This document shows, one piece after another, positions 7,033-13,831 of a stretch of DNA of 17,506 bases (position 1 is the first letter of the stretch; every line of letters starts with the position of its first letter). A model generated the notes under the pieces. That model was not told the DNA's origin. It did not search any database and saw only the letters and a list, made by a program, of their open reading frames with translations. The stretch lies in the NCBI GenBank assembly GCA_964346075.1, contig CAYFTH010000060.1, positions 1-17,506 on the forward strand, read 5' to 3'. The translations under genes and the position numbers were made by a program. Source of the DNA: Brumimicrobium sp964346075 (GTDB taxonomy: Bacteria > Bacteroidota > Bacteroidia > Flavobacteriales_D > Crocinitomicaceae).

Positions 7033-9075
7033 CTACCAAATTTTTGAAATCTCCGAAGCATTATTCCGCATAGGATCCTGTTCAGCAACATTAAATGCGT
7101 TGAAAAACTCAGGACAATTCATGAGGGGGCCATTCACACGGTACATTCCAGGGCTGTGTGGATCTGTGGCAAGTCGTTTTTTTAACTCCTCTTTGGTGTA
7201 GTTCACTTTCCACAATTGCGCATAGGATAGAAAGAAACGCTGAGCGGGTGTAAAACCTTCCCGTTTTTCATCTTTTTTAAATTCCTCGGTCATCGCATAG
7301 GCGTGATAAGCCATTGTAATACCGCCAAGATCAGCAATATTTTCGCCCATTGTTAATTCGGGATTTACACAATGACCATCTATTGGACAAAATGTTTTAA
7401 ACGTTTTTCCTAATTTGTCAGTGCGTTTTTCGAAGTTTTTACGATCCTCTTTGGACCACCAATTGGTAAATGAGCCATCAGCAGCAAATTTACTACCCAT
7501 ATCGTCAAAACCATGTGTAAATTCATGACCTATGACCATACCGATTCCACCATAATTGACAGCGTCTTCTGCTTTAATATCAAAAAACGGAGGTTGCATG
7601 ATTCCAGCAGGAAAGGCAATTTCGTTTAATAAAGGATGATAGTAAGCATTAACCATGTGAGCAGGCATGCCCCATTCTTTTTTGTCGACAGGTTTATTTA
7701 ACTTATCAATGTTATCCCGAAAAGAATAGTAGGCACACGCGTCGACATTTCCCACGTAATTATCGGCTTCAATTGTTATAGAACTAATGTCCTTCCATTC
7801 TTCAGGATACCCCAACTTGCGTCCAATGGCTTCTAGCTTTTTAAGGGCCTCTTTTTTAGTTGCAGCCGTCATCCATTCGAGATTTTCGAGGCGCTCTCTG
7901 TAGACCGTGAGTAAATTGTCTACCATTTCGTTGACTTTATCTTTTGCTTCAGCAGAAAAATGACGCTCAACAAATTTTTTGGCCAATGCTGTTTTGACCG
8001 CTTTAGAAGTCATTTCCTCAATGGTTCGTTCGTTAAGTGGTTTCATTTTCGATTTACCTGAAAGGGTAGCCTCGTAAAATTCAAAATGTTGTCCGAGGAG
8101 TTCCTTGTTGAGATAGGGAGCGTAGTGATTCAGCACTTTCCATTTCATGTACTTTTTTAAATGTTCGATTTCAAACGATTCAATAAGTTGATCAAGTACC
8201 TTAAAGTGCTCAGGTTGACCAACGATCAATGTATCGAAACTTTCAATTTCGATAAAACGGAAATATTGATTCAAGTAGAGGTTCTTGTACTCTTTGATGG
8301 CTTTTTGACGGGAAATCGGATTGTATGTGTTCTCTGGAATTCGAAGTTCTGCAGGCTTCATCATGGTTTCAGCCATCTGTTGTTCAATTTTAAAAACCAT
8401 TTCCGTGCTTTCTGCGCCATTTGACTGTTCGGTCAATTGAAAAACTTGCTCAATGTATGACTTATAACTTGATCGAATATCCTCATGTACCTCATCGAAG
8501 TAATAATTGCGATTCGGAAGCCCTAATCCGCCTTGAGACAAGTAAGGGACGTGCGATTCAACATCTTTCAGGTCTTGCCCGACATAGAAATTAAAAAAAG
8601 CACTAATACCTTTTTTATTGAGCATTGCAATCGCTTCTGGAATCGCCTCTTTAGTAGCTAATTTATCGATTTGTTTAAGCAATCCTACAATGGGCTCATA
8701 TCCTTTCTCGTTGCGCAGCGACATATTTGATTTAGCCTTATAATAGTCACCGATCATTTGCATGCTCGTACCATTATCAAATTGTTGTTTACTGGCTTCG
8801 TTCAGAATAGCAGTTAACTTCTTTTTATTGGCCTTGTCTAACTCATTAAAACTGCTCCAACGCGATTCCGAAGGTGGAACGGGATTTTCGGCTATCCAAG
8901 TACCATTAGCGAATTGAAAGAAATCGTACTGCGGTTCGGTTGTACGATCGAAATATGCAGTGTTAATGGTGTATTTGCGATCGTCCGCGATCTTTGCTTC
9001 ATCTTCTTTCGTCGTTCCACAACCACTGAGCAGAAGGACGGCGAATGCTCCAATTATAAAGTTAATTCTTGTCAT
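7033..9075 (-). CDS. M13 family zinc metallopeptidase, lipoprotein (PepO/neprilysin type)
   Basis: This is a 680-residue member of the neprilysin-like M13 peptidases, which cut peptides with a single catalytic zinc. The N-terminus is a lipoprotein signal with lipobox LLSGC (Cys19), placing it in the envelope. Residues 476-479 are the substrate-binding NAYY, followed by NEIAFPAGIMQPPFF. HEFTH at 517-521 provides two zinc-ligand His and the catalytic Glu518. ENIADLGG at 578-585 gives the third ligand Glu578 and Asp582. It ends in SEISKIW, with the C-terminal Trp usual for the family. All key residues are present, so it should be active. It lies 5 bp after the ElaA-like gene and 9 bp before miaA. 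The natural substrate cannot be told from sequence. Confidence 0.96.
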   Translation of the reverse strand: MTRINFIIGAFAVLLLSGCGTTKEDEAKIADDRKYTINTAYFDRTTEPQYDFFQFANGTWIAENPVPPSESRWSSFNELDKANKKKLTAILNEASKQQFDNGTSMQMIGDYYKAKSNMSLRNEKGYEPIVGLLKQIDKLATKEAIPEAIAMLNKKGISAFFNFYVGQDLKDVESHVPYLSQGGLGLPNRNYYFDEVHEDIRSSYKSYIEQVFQLTEQSNGAESTEMVFKIEQQMAETMMKPAELRIPENTYNPISRQKAIKEYKNLYLNQYFRFIEIESFDTLIVGQPEHFKVLDQLIESFEIEHLKKYMKWKVLNHYAPYLNKELLGQHFEFYEATLSGKSKMKPLNERTIEEMTSKAVKTALAKKFVERHFSAEAKDKVNEMVDNLLTVYRERLENLEWMTAATKKEALKKLEAIGRKLGYPEEWKDISSITIEADNYVGNVDACAYYSFRDNIDKLNKPVDKKEWGMPAHMVNAYYHPLLNEIAFPAGIMQPPFFDIKAEDAVNYGGIGMVIGHEFTHGFDDMGSKFAADGSFTNWWSKEDRKNFEKRTDKLGKTFKTFCPIDGHCVNPELTMGENIADLGGITMAYHAYAMTEEFKKDEKREGFTPAQRFFLSYAQLWKVNYTKEELKKRLATDPHSPGMYRVNGPLMNCPEFFNAFNVAEQDPMRNNASEISKIW

Positions 9076-9080
9076 AATTT

Positions 9081-9542
9081 TTAATTTTTGTTATCCGGGT
9101 CGTAACACATTTCTACATGTGGAATGCCATCTTCCAGATATTCTTTATCGGTTGAATAAAAGTCATGTTGGTTATAGAACTTTTCCAGGTGTTTTTGCCC
9201 AGACAAATAAACCGGTACATCGCCAAACTCTGCTTTACAGAATTTCAGCGCCTCTTGCATCATCTGATGCCCTTGCTGCACACCGCGTTCCGATTCATCT
9301 AATACAATGCGGCCAAATCCTATTGTTGCAAAAGCCAATCCTTTTGGGAGTATTCGCATTGTTCCAACGAGGTCTCCTTTACCGTTGCGACAAATAAGGT
9401 GATACGATTTTTTATCGCGACCGTCCATTTCCTGATAAGGACAGTTTTGTTCAACGACAAAGACCTTTACCCGAAGAGCAAGGATATCATAGAGTTCGTT
9501 GAGTGTTAAATTTGTGTAATATTTGAATTGCCAGTCTAACAT
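9081..9542 (-). CDS. ElaA-like GNAT family N-acetyltransferase
   Basis: Read from the ATG at 9540-9542 this is 153 residues, matching the E. coli ElaA length; a longer frame to 9620 would overlap the carboxylase gene by 74 bp and adds no family sequence. ElaA hallmarks from memory are present: LRVKVFVVEQNCPYQEMDG (23-41), a GRIVLDESERG strand, PVYLSGQKHLEKFY, and EDGIPHVEM near the end. The acetyl-CoA loop reads RGVQQGHQMM, departing from the canonical GNAT signature, but E. coli ElaA (RGEKVGQQLM) departs similarly, so this is a family trait. The physiological substrate is unknown. The start lies 4 bp after the carboxylase stop, and the stop 5 bp before the peptidase gene, indicating one transcript. 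Confidence 0.9.
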   Translation of the reverse strand: MLDWQFKYYTNLTLNELYDILALRVKVFVVEQNCPYQEMDGRDKKSYHLICRNGKGDLVGTMRILPKGLAFATIGFGRIVLDESERGVQQGHQMMQEALKFCKAEFGDVPVYLSGQKHLEKFYNQHDFYSTDKEYLEDGIPHVEMCYDPDNKN

Positions 9543-9546
9543 ATGC

Positions 9547-11190
9547 TTAAGTTTGAATAACACCAACGTTATATGGTTTTTCCGCGGGTTTATGATTGGC
9601 TGCTTCAATTCCCATGGCAATCACTTTCCTCGTCTCTCCAGGATCAATAATAGCGTCAACCCACAGACGTGAAGCAGCGTAATACGGGCTAATTTGTTCG
9701 TCGTATCGGTTTTTGATTTCGTCAAACATTTCCTTTTCTTTCTCCTCGGTAATCTTTTCACCTTTTGACTTTAAAGAGGCTACTTCAATCGACAGAAGTG
9801 TTTTTGCAGCTGAAGAACCGCTCATTACAGCAAGTTCGGCAGTTGGCCAGGCCACAATTAGCCTTGGATCATAGGCTTTACCACACATTGCGTAATTGCC
9901 TGCACCGTAGGAATTAGCCATGATTACGGAGAATTTTGGAACGACGGAATTAGCCATGGCATTGACCATTTTGGCTCCATCTTTGATGATACCTCCGTGT
10001 TCACTTTTAGATCCGACCATAAAACCTGATACGTCATGGAGGAAAACGAGAGGAATATTTTTTTGATTACAATTCATGATGAATCGAGCAGCCTTGTCTG
10101 CCGAATCTGAGTAGATCACGCCGCCGAATTGCATTTCGCCATTACCACTTTTGGAAATGGATCGTTGATTAGCAACAATTCCAACGCTCCATCCATCGAT
10201 ACGTGCGTAGGCGGTTATGATCGTTTTACCATAATCTTTTTTGTACTCTGTAAATTTAGAATCATCCACGATACATTTGATGATTTCTTTGGTGTCATAA
10301 GGTTTTGTTCTGTCTTTAGGGAGTAAGCCATACACATCTTTTGGTGAACGTTTTGGAGGTTTCGCTTCCTTCCTGTCAAACCCAGCAGATGCTGTAGCAC
10401 CAATTTGATCCATAAGTTCGCGAATGGTCTCCAGGCATTCTTTATCATCCTCTGGCTTATAATCACAAACTCCTGAAATTTCATTGTGCGTCGTGGCACC
10501 ACCGAGCGTCTCATTATCTATTGATTCTCCGATTGCTGCTTTCACAAGGTAAGAGCCTGCCAAAAAGATGGTTCCTGTTTTGTTTACAATCAAACTTTCA
10601 TCAGACATAATTGGGAGGTATGCGCCACCTGCGACACAGCTACCCATAACGGCAGCAATTTGAGTGATCCCCATAGAGCTCATGACCGCATTGTTTCTAA
10701 AAATACGGCCAAAATGTTCCTTGTCAGGAAAAATTTCATCTTGCATAGGCAAGAAAACACCTGCTGAATCCACTAAATAGATGATAGGGAGATTATTCTC
10801 CATAGCAATCTCTTGAGCGCGCAGATTCTTTTTACCAGTGATTGGAAACCAAGCCCCAGCTTTTACTGTAGCGTCGTTGGCAACGACAATACATTCACGG
10901 CCTTTAACGTAACCTATTTTTATCACTACACCTCCAGAAGGACAGCCACCATATTCCTCGTACATGCCTTCACCAGCAAGTGCACCGACTTCTATTGAAT
11001 CCGTATCATCATCCAATAACAGGTCAATGCGTTCACGTGCTGTGAGCTTTCCTTTTCCGTGGTGTTTTTCAATTTTTTTCTTACCACCACCTTGATGAAT
11101 GCGTTCGAGCTTTCGTTCAAGCTCAGAAATTTTCATGCGCATTGCATCATCATTTTTATTGAAATCGAGTTCTTTTTTTGATATTGCCAT
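9547..11190 (-). CDS. acyl-CoA carboxylase carboxyltransferase (beta) subunit
   Basis: This 547-residue protein belongs to the biotin-dependent carboxyltransferase family, which moves CO2 from carboxybiotin to an acyl-CoA. Visible motifs are the crotonase-type oxyanion regions GSCVAGGAYLP and SYGAGNYAMCGKAY, plus GKGKLTARERIDLLLD near the start. The stretch LVDSAGVFLPMQDEIFPDKEHFGRIF resembles methylcrotonoyl-CoA carboxylase beta subunits more than propionyl-CoA ones, whereas AWPTAELAVMSG is propionyl-type, so the substrate stays open (3-methylcrotonyl-, propionyl- or a related CoA). No biotin carboxylase or biotin carrier subunit is in the window. The ATG at 11188-11190 was chosen over an upstream GTG. 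It begins the tight run leading into elaA-like, M13 peptidase and miaA. Confidence 0.95.
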   Translation of the reverse strand: MAISKKELDFNKNDDAMRMKISELERKLERIHQGGGKKKIEKHHGKGKLTARERIDLLLDDDTDSIEVGALAGEGMYEEYGGCPSGGVVIKIGYVKGRECIVVANDATVKAGAWFPITGKKNLRAQEIAMENNLPIIYLVDSAGVFLPMQDEIFPDKEHFGRIFRNNAVMSSMGITQIAAVMGSCVAGGAYLPIMSDESLIVNKTGTIFLAGSYLVKAAIGESIDNETLGGATTHNEISGVCDYKPEDDKECLETIRELMDQIGATASAGFDRKEAKPPKRSPKDVYGLLPKDRTKPYDTKEIIKCIVDDSKFTEYKKDYGKTIITAYARIDGWSVGIVANQRSISKSGNGEMQFGGVIYSDSADKAARFIMNCNQKNIPLVFLHDVSGFMVGSKSEHGGIIKDGAKMVNAMANSVVPKFSVIMANSYGAGNYAMCGKAYDPRLIVAWPTAELAVMSGSSAAKTLLSIEVASLKSKGEKITEEKEKEMFDEIKNRYDEQISPYYAASRLWVDAIIDPGETRKVIAMGIEAANHKPAEKPYNVGVIQT

Positions 11191-11321
11191 AATTTGTATT
11201 CTTGTTCGATAAAAATAATTGAATTGCACTAATCTCAGGCGAAAATATAGTGAAAATTCACTTTTTGCTTGATGTCGTCAAAATATAAGATTGTTTGTCA
11301 TTTGAATATGAGCGCTTTTAT

Positions 11322-11786
11322 TTAATTCAATAATCCAAATAGTACATCTTTATAAGTGGTGTAAAATAGGTCAAACCCAAGCAGGTGATTTTTGAAAAAC
11401 TCAAATATTCTCGATTCGTCTTCGGGATGATACATATTCACGTCTTGAATTGTCCAACGAATGCGGTGGATAGGATCGCCCGCATCATTCATTGCTCTTT
11501 TTTCCCAGACCCCTTCAGAGGGCATGCTGTCATGTAGTACTTTTTTTAATTCAAAAAACTGTTCCCAAATCAATAAACGGATTTCTTCATCTTTAGCCTG
11601 AATATCAATTGAAAATCGCGCTCCTTTATTATCGGCATGAAGTCGAACGTAGATTTGTTTTAACCCTGTCGGATAATTGATCCAATTCACACGTCTACCA
11701 GATAAGCTTTTGTGACGCGAGATATGGGATTTAAATTTTTTCCAGTATGCTCCATGGATCGCTTTTCTTTCCTCTTTTGAAAACAT
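11322..11786 (-). CDS. DUF4268 domain protein
   Basis: Starting at the ATG 11784-11786 gives 154 residues beginning MFSKEERKAIHGAYWKKF; an upstream TTG would overlap the preceding gene by 16 bp and is unlikely. The whole chain resembles a single DUF4268 domain, judged from YWKKFKSHI, INYPTGLKQIYVRLHAD, FSIDIQAKDEE and the C-terminal FFKNHLLGFDLFY. The function of DUF4268 is unknown; elsewhere the domain also occurs at the end of nuclease-like proteins, but no nuclease domain is present here. No signal peptide or membrane segment, so cytoplasmic. It follows the IF-2-N-like gene by 14 bp and is likely cotranscribed with it; 131 bp separate it from the carboxylase gene. Confidence 0.8.
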   Translation of the reverse strand: MFSKEERKAIHGAYWKKFKSHISRHKSLSGRRVNWINYPTGLKQIYVRLHADNKGARFSIDIQAKDEEIRLLIWEQFFELKKVLHDSMPSEGVWEKRAMNDAGDPIHRIRWTIQDVNMYHPEDESRIFEFFKNHLLGFDLFYTTYKDVLFGLLN

Positions 11787-11800
11787 GTTGGCACGTATAA

Positions 11801-12727
11801 TTAGGTGTTTAGCCAACGTATAAATTTACCCCAAAGGGTGCGCGGTTCGGATTTTTCATTTTGCTTTCTATTTTGGCTTTTTGATAACTGTTTGGAATGT
11901 TTCTTTTTTTTATGTTGGGGGCTCGTCTTCTTTTTTTTGTTCATCATCTTTCGATAATGCGCTTCTTTCTTTTTCTTTTCGCGTTCTTTTTTACGTTGCT
12001 GCTCTTTTTCGTAAGCCTCTCGCTCCCGTCGTTGCTTTTCGGACAAGCTTATTTTTTCACCTTTGCGTTTATTTTTTTTCTTGCGCTTATTTTTTTTACG
12101 CCGATGAGTATTCAATGGTTGATCATTATCACCTGCAGTCTGATCACTTTCTTCTTGATCTTCTTCCACTTTCTTTTCAGGCAATTCAATTTTTCCAACA
12201 ACTTTTACACCTTCTACTTCTGGTTTCGGAGCTTTTATAACACCATCGGAAATATTCAAAGCACTTTCGTCTGATTCAGTCGTTTCTTGAGTCACTTCAA
12301 TTTTTTCCTGATCCGGCTGCTCACCTTCGTCCAGACTCTCATCCTCATCCTCATCCTCACTCTCACCCTCATTCACATTCACATTCTCTAAGTTTATCTC
12401 TGTCTGGCGCTCATTGTTGGTGTGATCCTCTTTTTCAACCTCCTCTTGAGACACATTATGTTGTATCTGCATTTCCTCTTGTTGTTCAGTTAGTCGTTCA
12501 GTTACATGTGAAGTGTCATCATCATTTTTATTATCGCTGCGATTTATTTGATCATTCTTACTATCCTCAGATTCTTTCTCCAAAGCTTCATAAATACGAT
12601 CGAGAAACTCCTCAGGTATTTTACTGTTGGGATGTTCTTTAATCTCCACCCCATATTCTTCATGGATCAGCTGAATGATATCAGCCGAGGAAGAATTAAT
12701 TTTTCTCGATAATTGACCTAGTCGCAT
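11801..12727 (-). CDS. charge-segregated protein resembling the isolated N-terminal part of IF-2
   Basis: From the ATG at 12725-12727 this is 308 residues with four zones. Residues 1-50 (MRLGQLSRKINSSSADIIQL, then PNSKIPEEFLDRIYEAL) resemble the small helical IF2_N domain at the start of translation factor IF-2. Residues 50-200 are highly acidic, including DEDEDE at 125-130. Within this, KPEVEGVKVVGKIELPEKK (168-186) resembles the VVGKIDL segment I recall from the N-terminal extension of Bacteroidota IF-2. Residues 208-293 are strongly basic (RRKKNKRKKKNKRK and KKKK runs) and probably partly helical. The end, TLWGKFIRWLNT, could form an amphipathic helix. No GTPase domain follows, so this is not IF-2 itself. 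A role at the ribosome or on RNA is inference. DUF4268 follows 14 bp later. Confidence 0.8.
   Translation of the reverse strand: MRLGQLSRKINSSSADIIQLIHEEYGVEIKEHPNSKIPEEFLDRIYEALEKESEDSKNDQINRSDNKNDDDTSHVTERLTEQQEEMQIQHNVSQEEVEKEDHTNNERQTEINLENVNVNEGESEDEDEDESLDEGEQPDQEKIEVTQETTESDESALNISDGVIKAPKPEVEGVKVVGKIELPEKKVEEDQEESDQTAGDNDQPLNTHRRKKNKRKKKNKRKGEKISLSEKQRREREAYEKEQQRKKEREKKKKEAHYRKMMNKKKKTSPQHKKKKHSKQLSKSQNRKQNEKSEPRTLWGKFIRWLNT
12338..12388. repeat. in-frame hexanucleotide microsatellite
   Basis: CTCATC is repeated three times (12338-12355), followed by degenerate CTCAC and CATTCA copies to about 12388. On the minus strand it encodes the acidic Glu/Asp and Asn/Val run of the IF-2-N-like protein. 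Because the unit is six bases, copy-number change would alter the acidic tract without breaking the frame. Confidence 0.8.
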
Positions 12728-12743
12728 GATAAATAGTTTGCCA

Positions 12744-12751
12744 CAAAGATA
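12744..12751 (-). promoter_or_regulatory. candidate -7 element upstream of the IF-2-N-like gene
   Basis: Read on the minus strand this is TATCTTTG, identical to the rpsA -7 element and ending 17 bp before the ATG at 12727. The best upstream TTG (within 12767-12770) is only 15 bp away, shorter than the usual 17-23, so the promoter is doubtful. The gene may instead be read through from the lipoprotein gene 63 bp upstream. Confidence 0.3.
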
Positions 12752-12790
12752 TAATGAAAACGCAAACAAGCGGAAGGTTCTGCGAGGAAA

Positions 12791-13396
12791 CTAATTGATG
12801 GATTGTATTGTAGAATCTGACGCTGGTAACGGAACGGAGTGATCATGCTTACTTTTGAAATACCAACGGTAGAGGAGCTGAAGTATCGAATAACGCACAA
12901 AACCACCTTTAAAATCTGCTGGTTTTAATTCCTCAGCATAAATAGAGAAGATCAATTGGACAGGCATTTCATCTCGTTTTGTACCCTCTTGATTGATGCG
13001 TTTCTGGGCGTTGTAAAAATTGGTTTCCTGGATCAGCGAAGAATCGATTCCAAAAACTGATTGAGCGCAAGAAATCAATTGATCTGGTGTTTTATAGAGT
13101 GCGCCATGTTCAAAACGATCATAGGGTAGAGGAAGGGGGAAATATTCGCGTTGACTTAATTCTTCTAGTAGGGTTAAATAAGACGACCCAGCACTATCTT
13201 TTAGGTGACCTTTACGTATCAAAGATGATTCAAATTGCGATAATTCTTTAGCGATATCAACATTTTCATTCCAATAATAATCTTCGTAACAAACAGCAAG
13301 ATACGAGTATGTTGATTCAGCTGGATTGTTCTGATCCGAACAGCTGACCACTACATTGCACATAAAAATAAGCGATAAGATTCTTGCCATACGCAT
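12791..13396 (-). CDS. predicted lipoprotein of unknown function
   Basis: A 201-residue protein with lipoprotein signal MRMARILSLIFMCNVVVSC; VVSC at 16-19 is a usable lipobox and is followed by polar SDQNNPAES, suggesting outer-membrane anchoring. The start can be M1 (13396) or M3 (13390). The mature part is mixed alpha/beta in appearance, with YYWNENVD, a central PLPLPYDRFEHGALY stretch and a C-terminal SILQLLYRWYF. I do not recognise a family. It is the first gene of the minus-strand set, diverges from the T9SS protein gene across a 435 bp spacer, and lies 63 bp before the IF-2-N-like gene. Confidence 0.7.
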   Translation of the reverse strand: MRMARILSLIFMCNVVVSCSDQNNPAESTYSYLAVCYEDYYWNENVDIAKELSQFESSLIRKGHLKDSAGSSYLTLLEELSQREYFPLPLPYDRFEHGALYKTPDQLISCAQSVFGIDSSLIQETNFYNAQKRINQEGTKRDEMPVQLIFSIYAEELKPADFKGGFVRYSILQLLYRWYFKSKHDHSVPLPASDSTIQSIN

Positions 13397-13491
13397 GTAG
13401 TCAAAAATAGAAAATAAAATGATGGAATTGAGTATGTTTTTCTGGAATTACAAATTTTTATGCAGCGTGAATACGTAATTCAAAAAAAATA

Positions 13492-13583
13492 GGGAAAGGG
13501 CGAGTACAAACGTCTGGGAATACATATTTTACGTCGTAAAATAATTGTCATACTCGAGATTCTAGAATCTACTACCCTTTCCC
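13492..13583. repeat. 92-bp nested inverted-repeat (branched hairpin) structure
   Basis: Outer arms GGGAAAGGG (13492-13500) and CCCTTTCCC (13575-13583) are perfect complements. Directly inside, CGAGTA (13501-13506) pairs with TACTCG (13551-13556), enclosing a 9-bp inverted repeat TATTTTACG/CGTAAAATA (13525-13543, one central base). Between the inner stem and the right outer arm lies the 14-bp perfect palindrome AGATTCTAGAATCT (13557-13570). Together these can fold into a three-way junction. Neither flanking gene ends here, so it is not an ordinary terminator. A small non-autonomous mobile element, a structured RNA or a recombination site are possible; no clear target-site duplication is visible. 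Confidence 0.8.
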
Positions 13584-13628
13584 ACACAATAAAAGTAGTT
13601 CAACTTTTTGAGCCACCAGCGTTTAAAG

Positions 13629-13650
13629 CCTGGACAAAACCTGGACAATC
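13629..13650. repeat. tandem direct repeat, 11-bp period
   Basis: CCTGGACAA occurs twice, at 13629-13637 and 13640-13648, with an 11-bp period close to one helical turn. It lies about 40 bp upstream of the predicted promoter of the T9SS gene, where an activator or repressor could bind two half-sites on one DNA face. No regulator is known from the window. Confidence 0.6.
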
Positions 13651-13689
13651 GGAAGTTTGATTAAAAATGTCAGATAGGAAACAGGATCG

Positions 13690-13720
13690 ATTGAACTATT
13701 TTGAAACTGTGGTATTTTTG
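13690..13720 (+). promoter_or_regulatory. promoter of the T9SS protein gene
   Basis: ATTG (13690-13693), 19 bases, then TATTTTTG (13713-13720) matches the flavobacterial consensus TTG-N17-23-TAnnTTTG. Transcription would start near 13727, leaving a leader of about 105 nt that is AT-rich and without a Shine-Dalgarno sequence. Confidence 0.55.
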
Positions 13721-13831
13721 ATGGAAAAACAGGTGTTAATAATATTATCATCATAATAGCTCGGTAATGAGGCAACTATTAATTATATTTAACGTTTAAC
13801 TACTAATAAAACACAAAATCCAACAGCTACT

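Larger units (their letters stand above)
13397..13831. other. divergent intergenic region with repeats and promoter
   Basis: This 435 bp spacer separates a minus-strand lipoprotein gene from the plus-strand T9SS gene. I see no reading frame with coding character. It holds the nested inverted-repeat block at 13492-13583, the 11-bp direct repeat at 13629-13650 and a plus-strand promoter at 13690-13720. The last 110 bp are the AT-rich leader of the T9SS gene, without a Shine-Dalgarno sequence. Confidence 0.75.

Noticed and set aside
9240..9300. Loss of the GNAT acetyl-CoA loop signature as evidence of an inactive ElaA-like enzyme
   Set aside because: E. coli ElaA shows a comparable departure at the same place, so it is a family feature.
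9081..9620. Longer 179-residue version of the ElaA-like protein
   Set aside because: It would overlap the carboxylase gene by 74 bp; the ATG at 9542 gives the family's normal N-terminus and a 4-bp gap.
11881..12274. Two overlapping plus-strand frames (119 and 125 codons) with very hydrophobic, Phe-rich translations
   Set aside because: They lie opposite the Lys-rich zone of the IF-2-N-like gene; AAA/AAG codons read backwards give TTT/CTT, so the apparent membrane proteins are a composition artefact.
13402..13409. TATTTTTG on the minus strand as promoter of the lipoprotein gene at 13396
   Set aside because: It would place the transcription start at the start codon, and there is no TTG at a suitable distance upstream.
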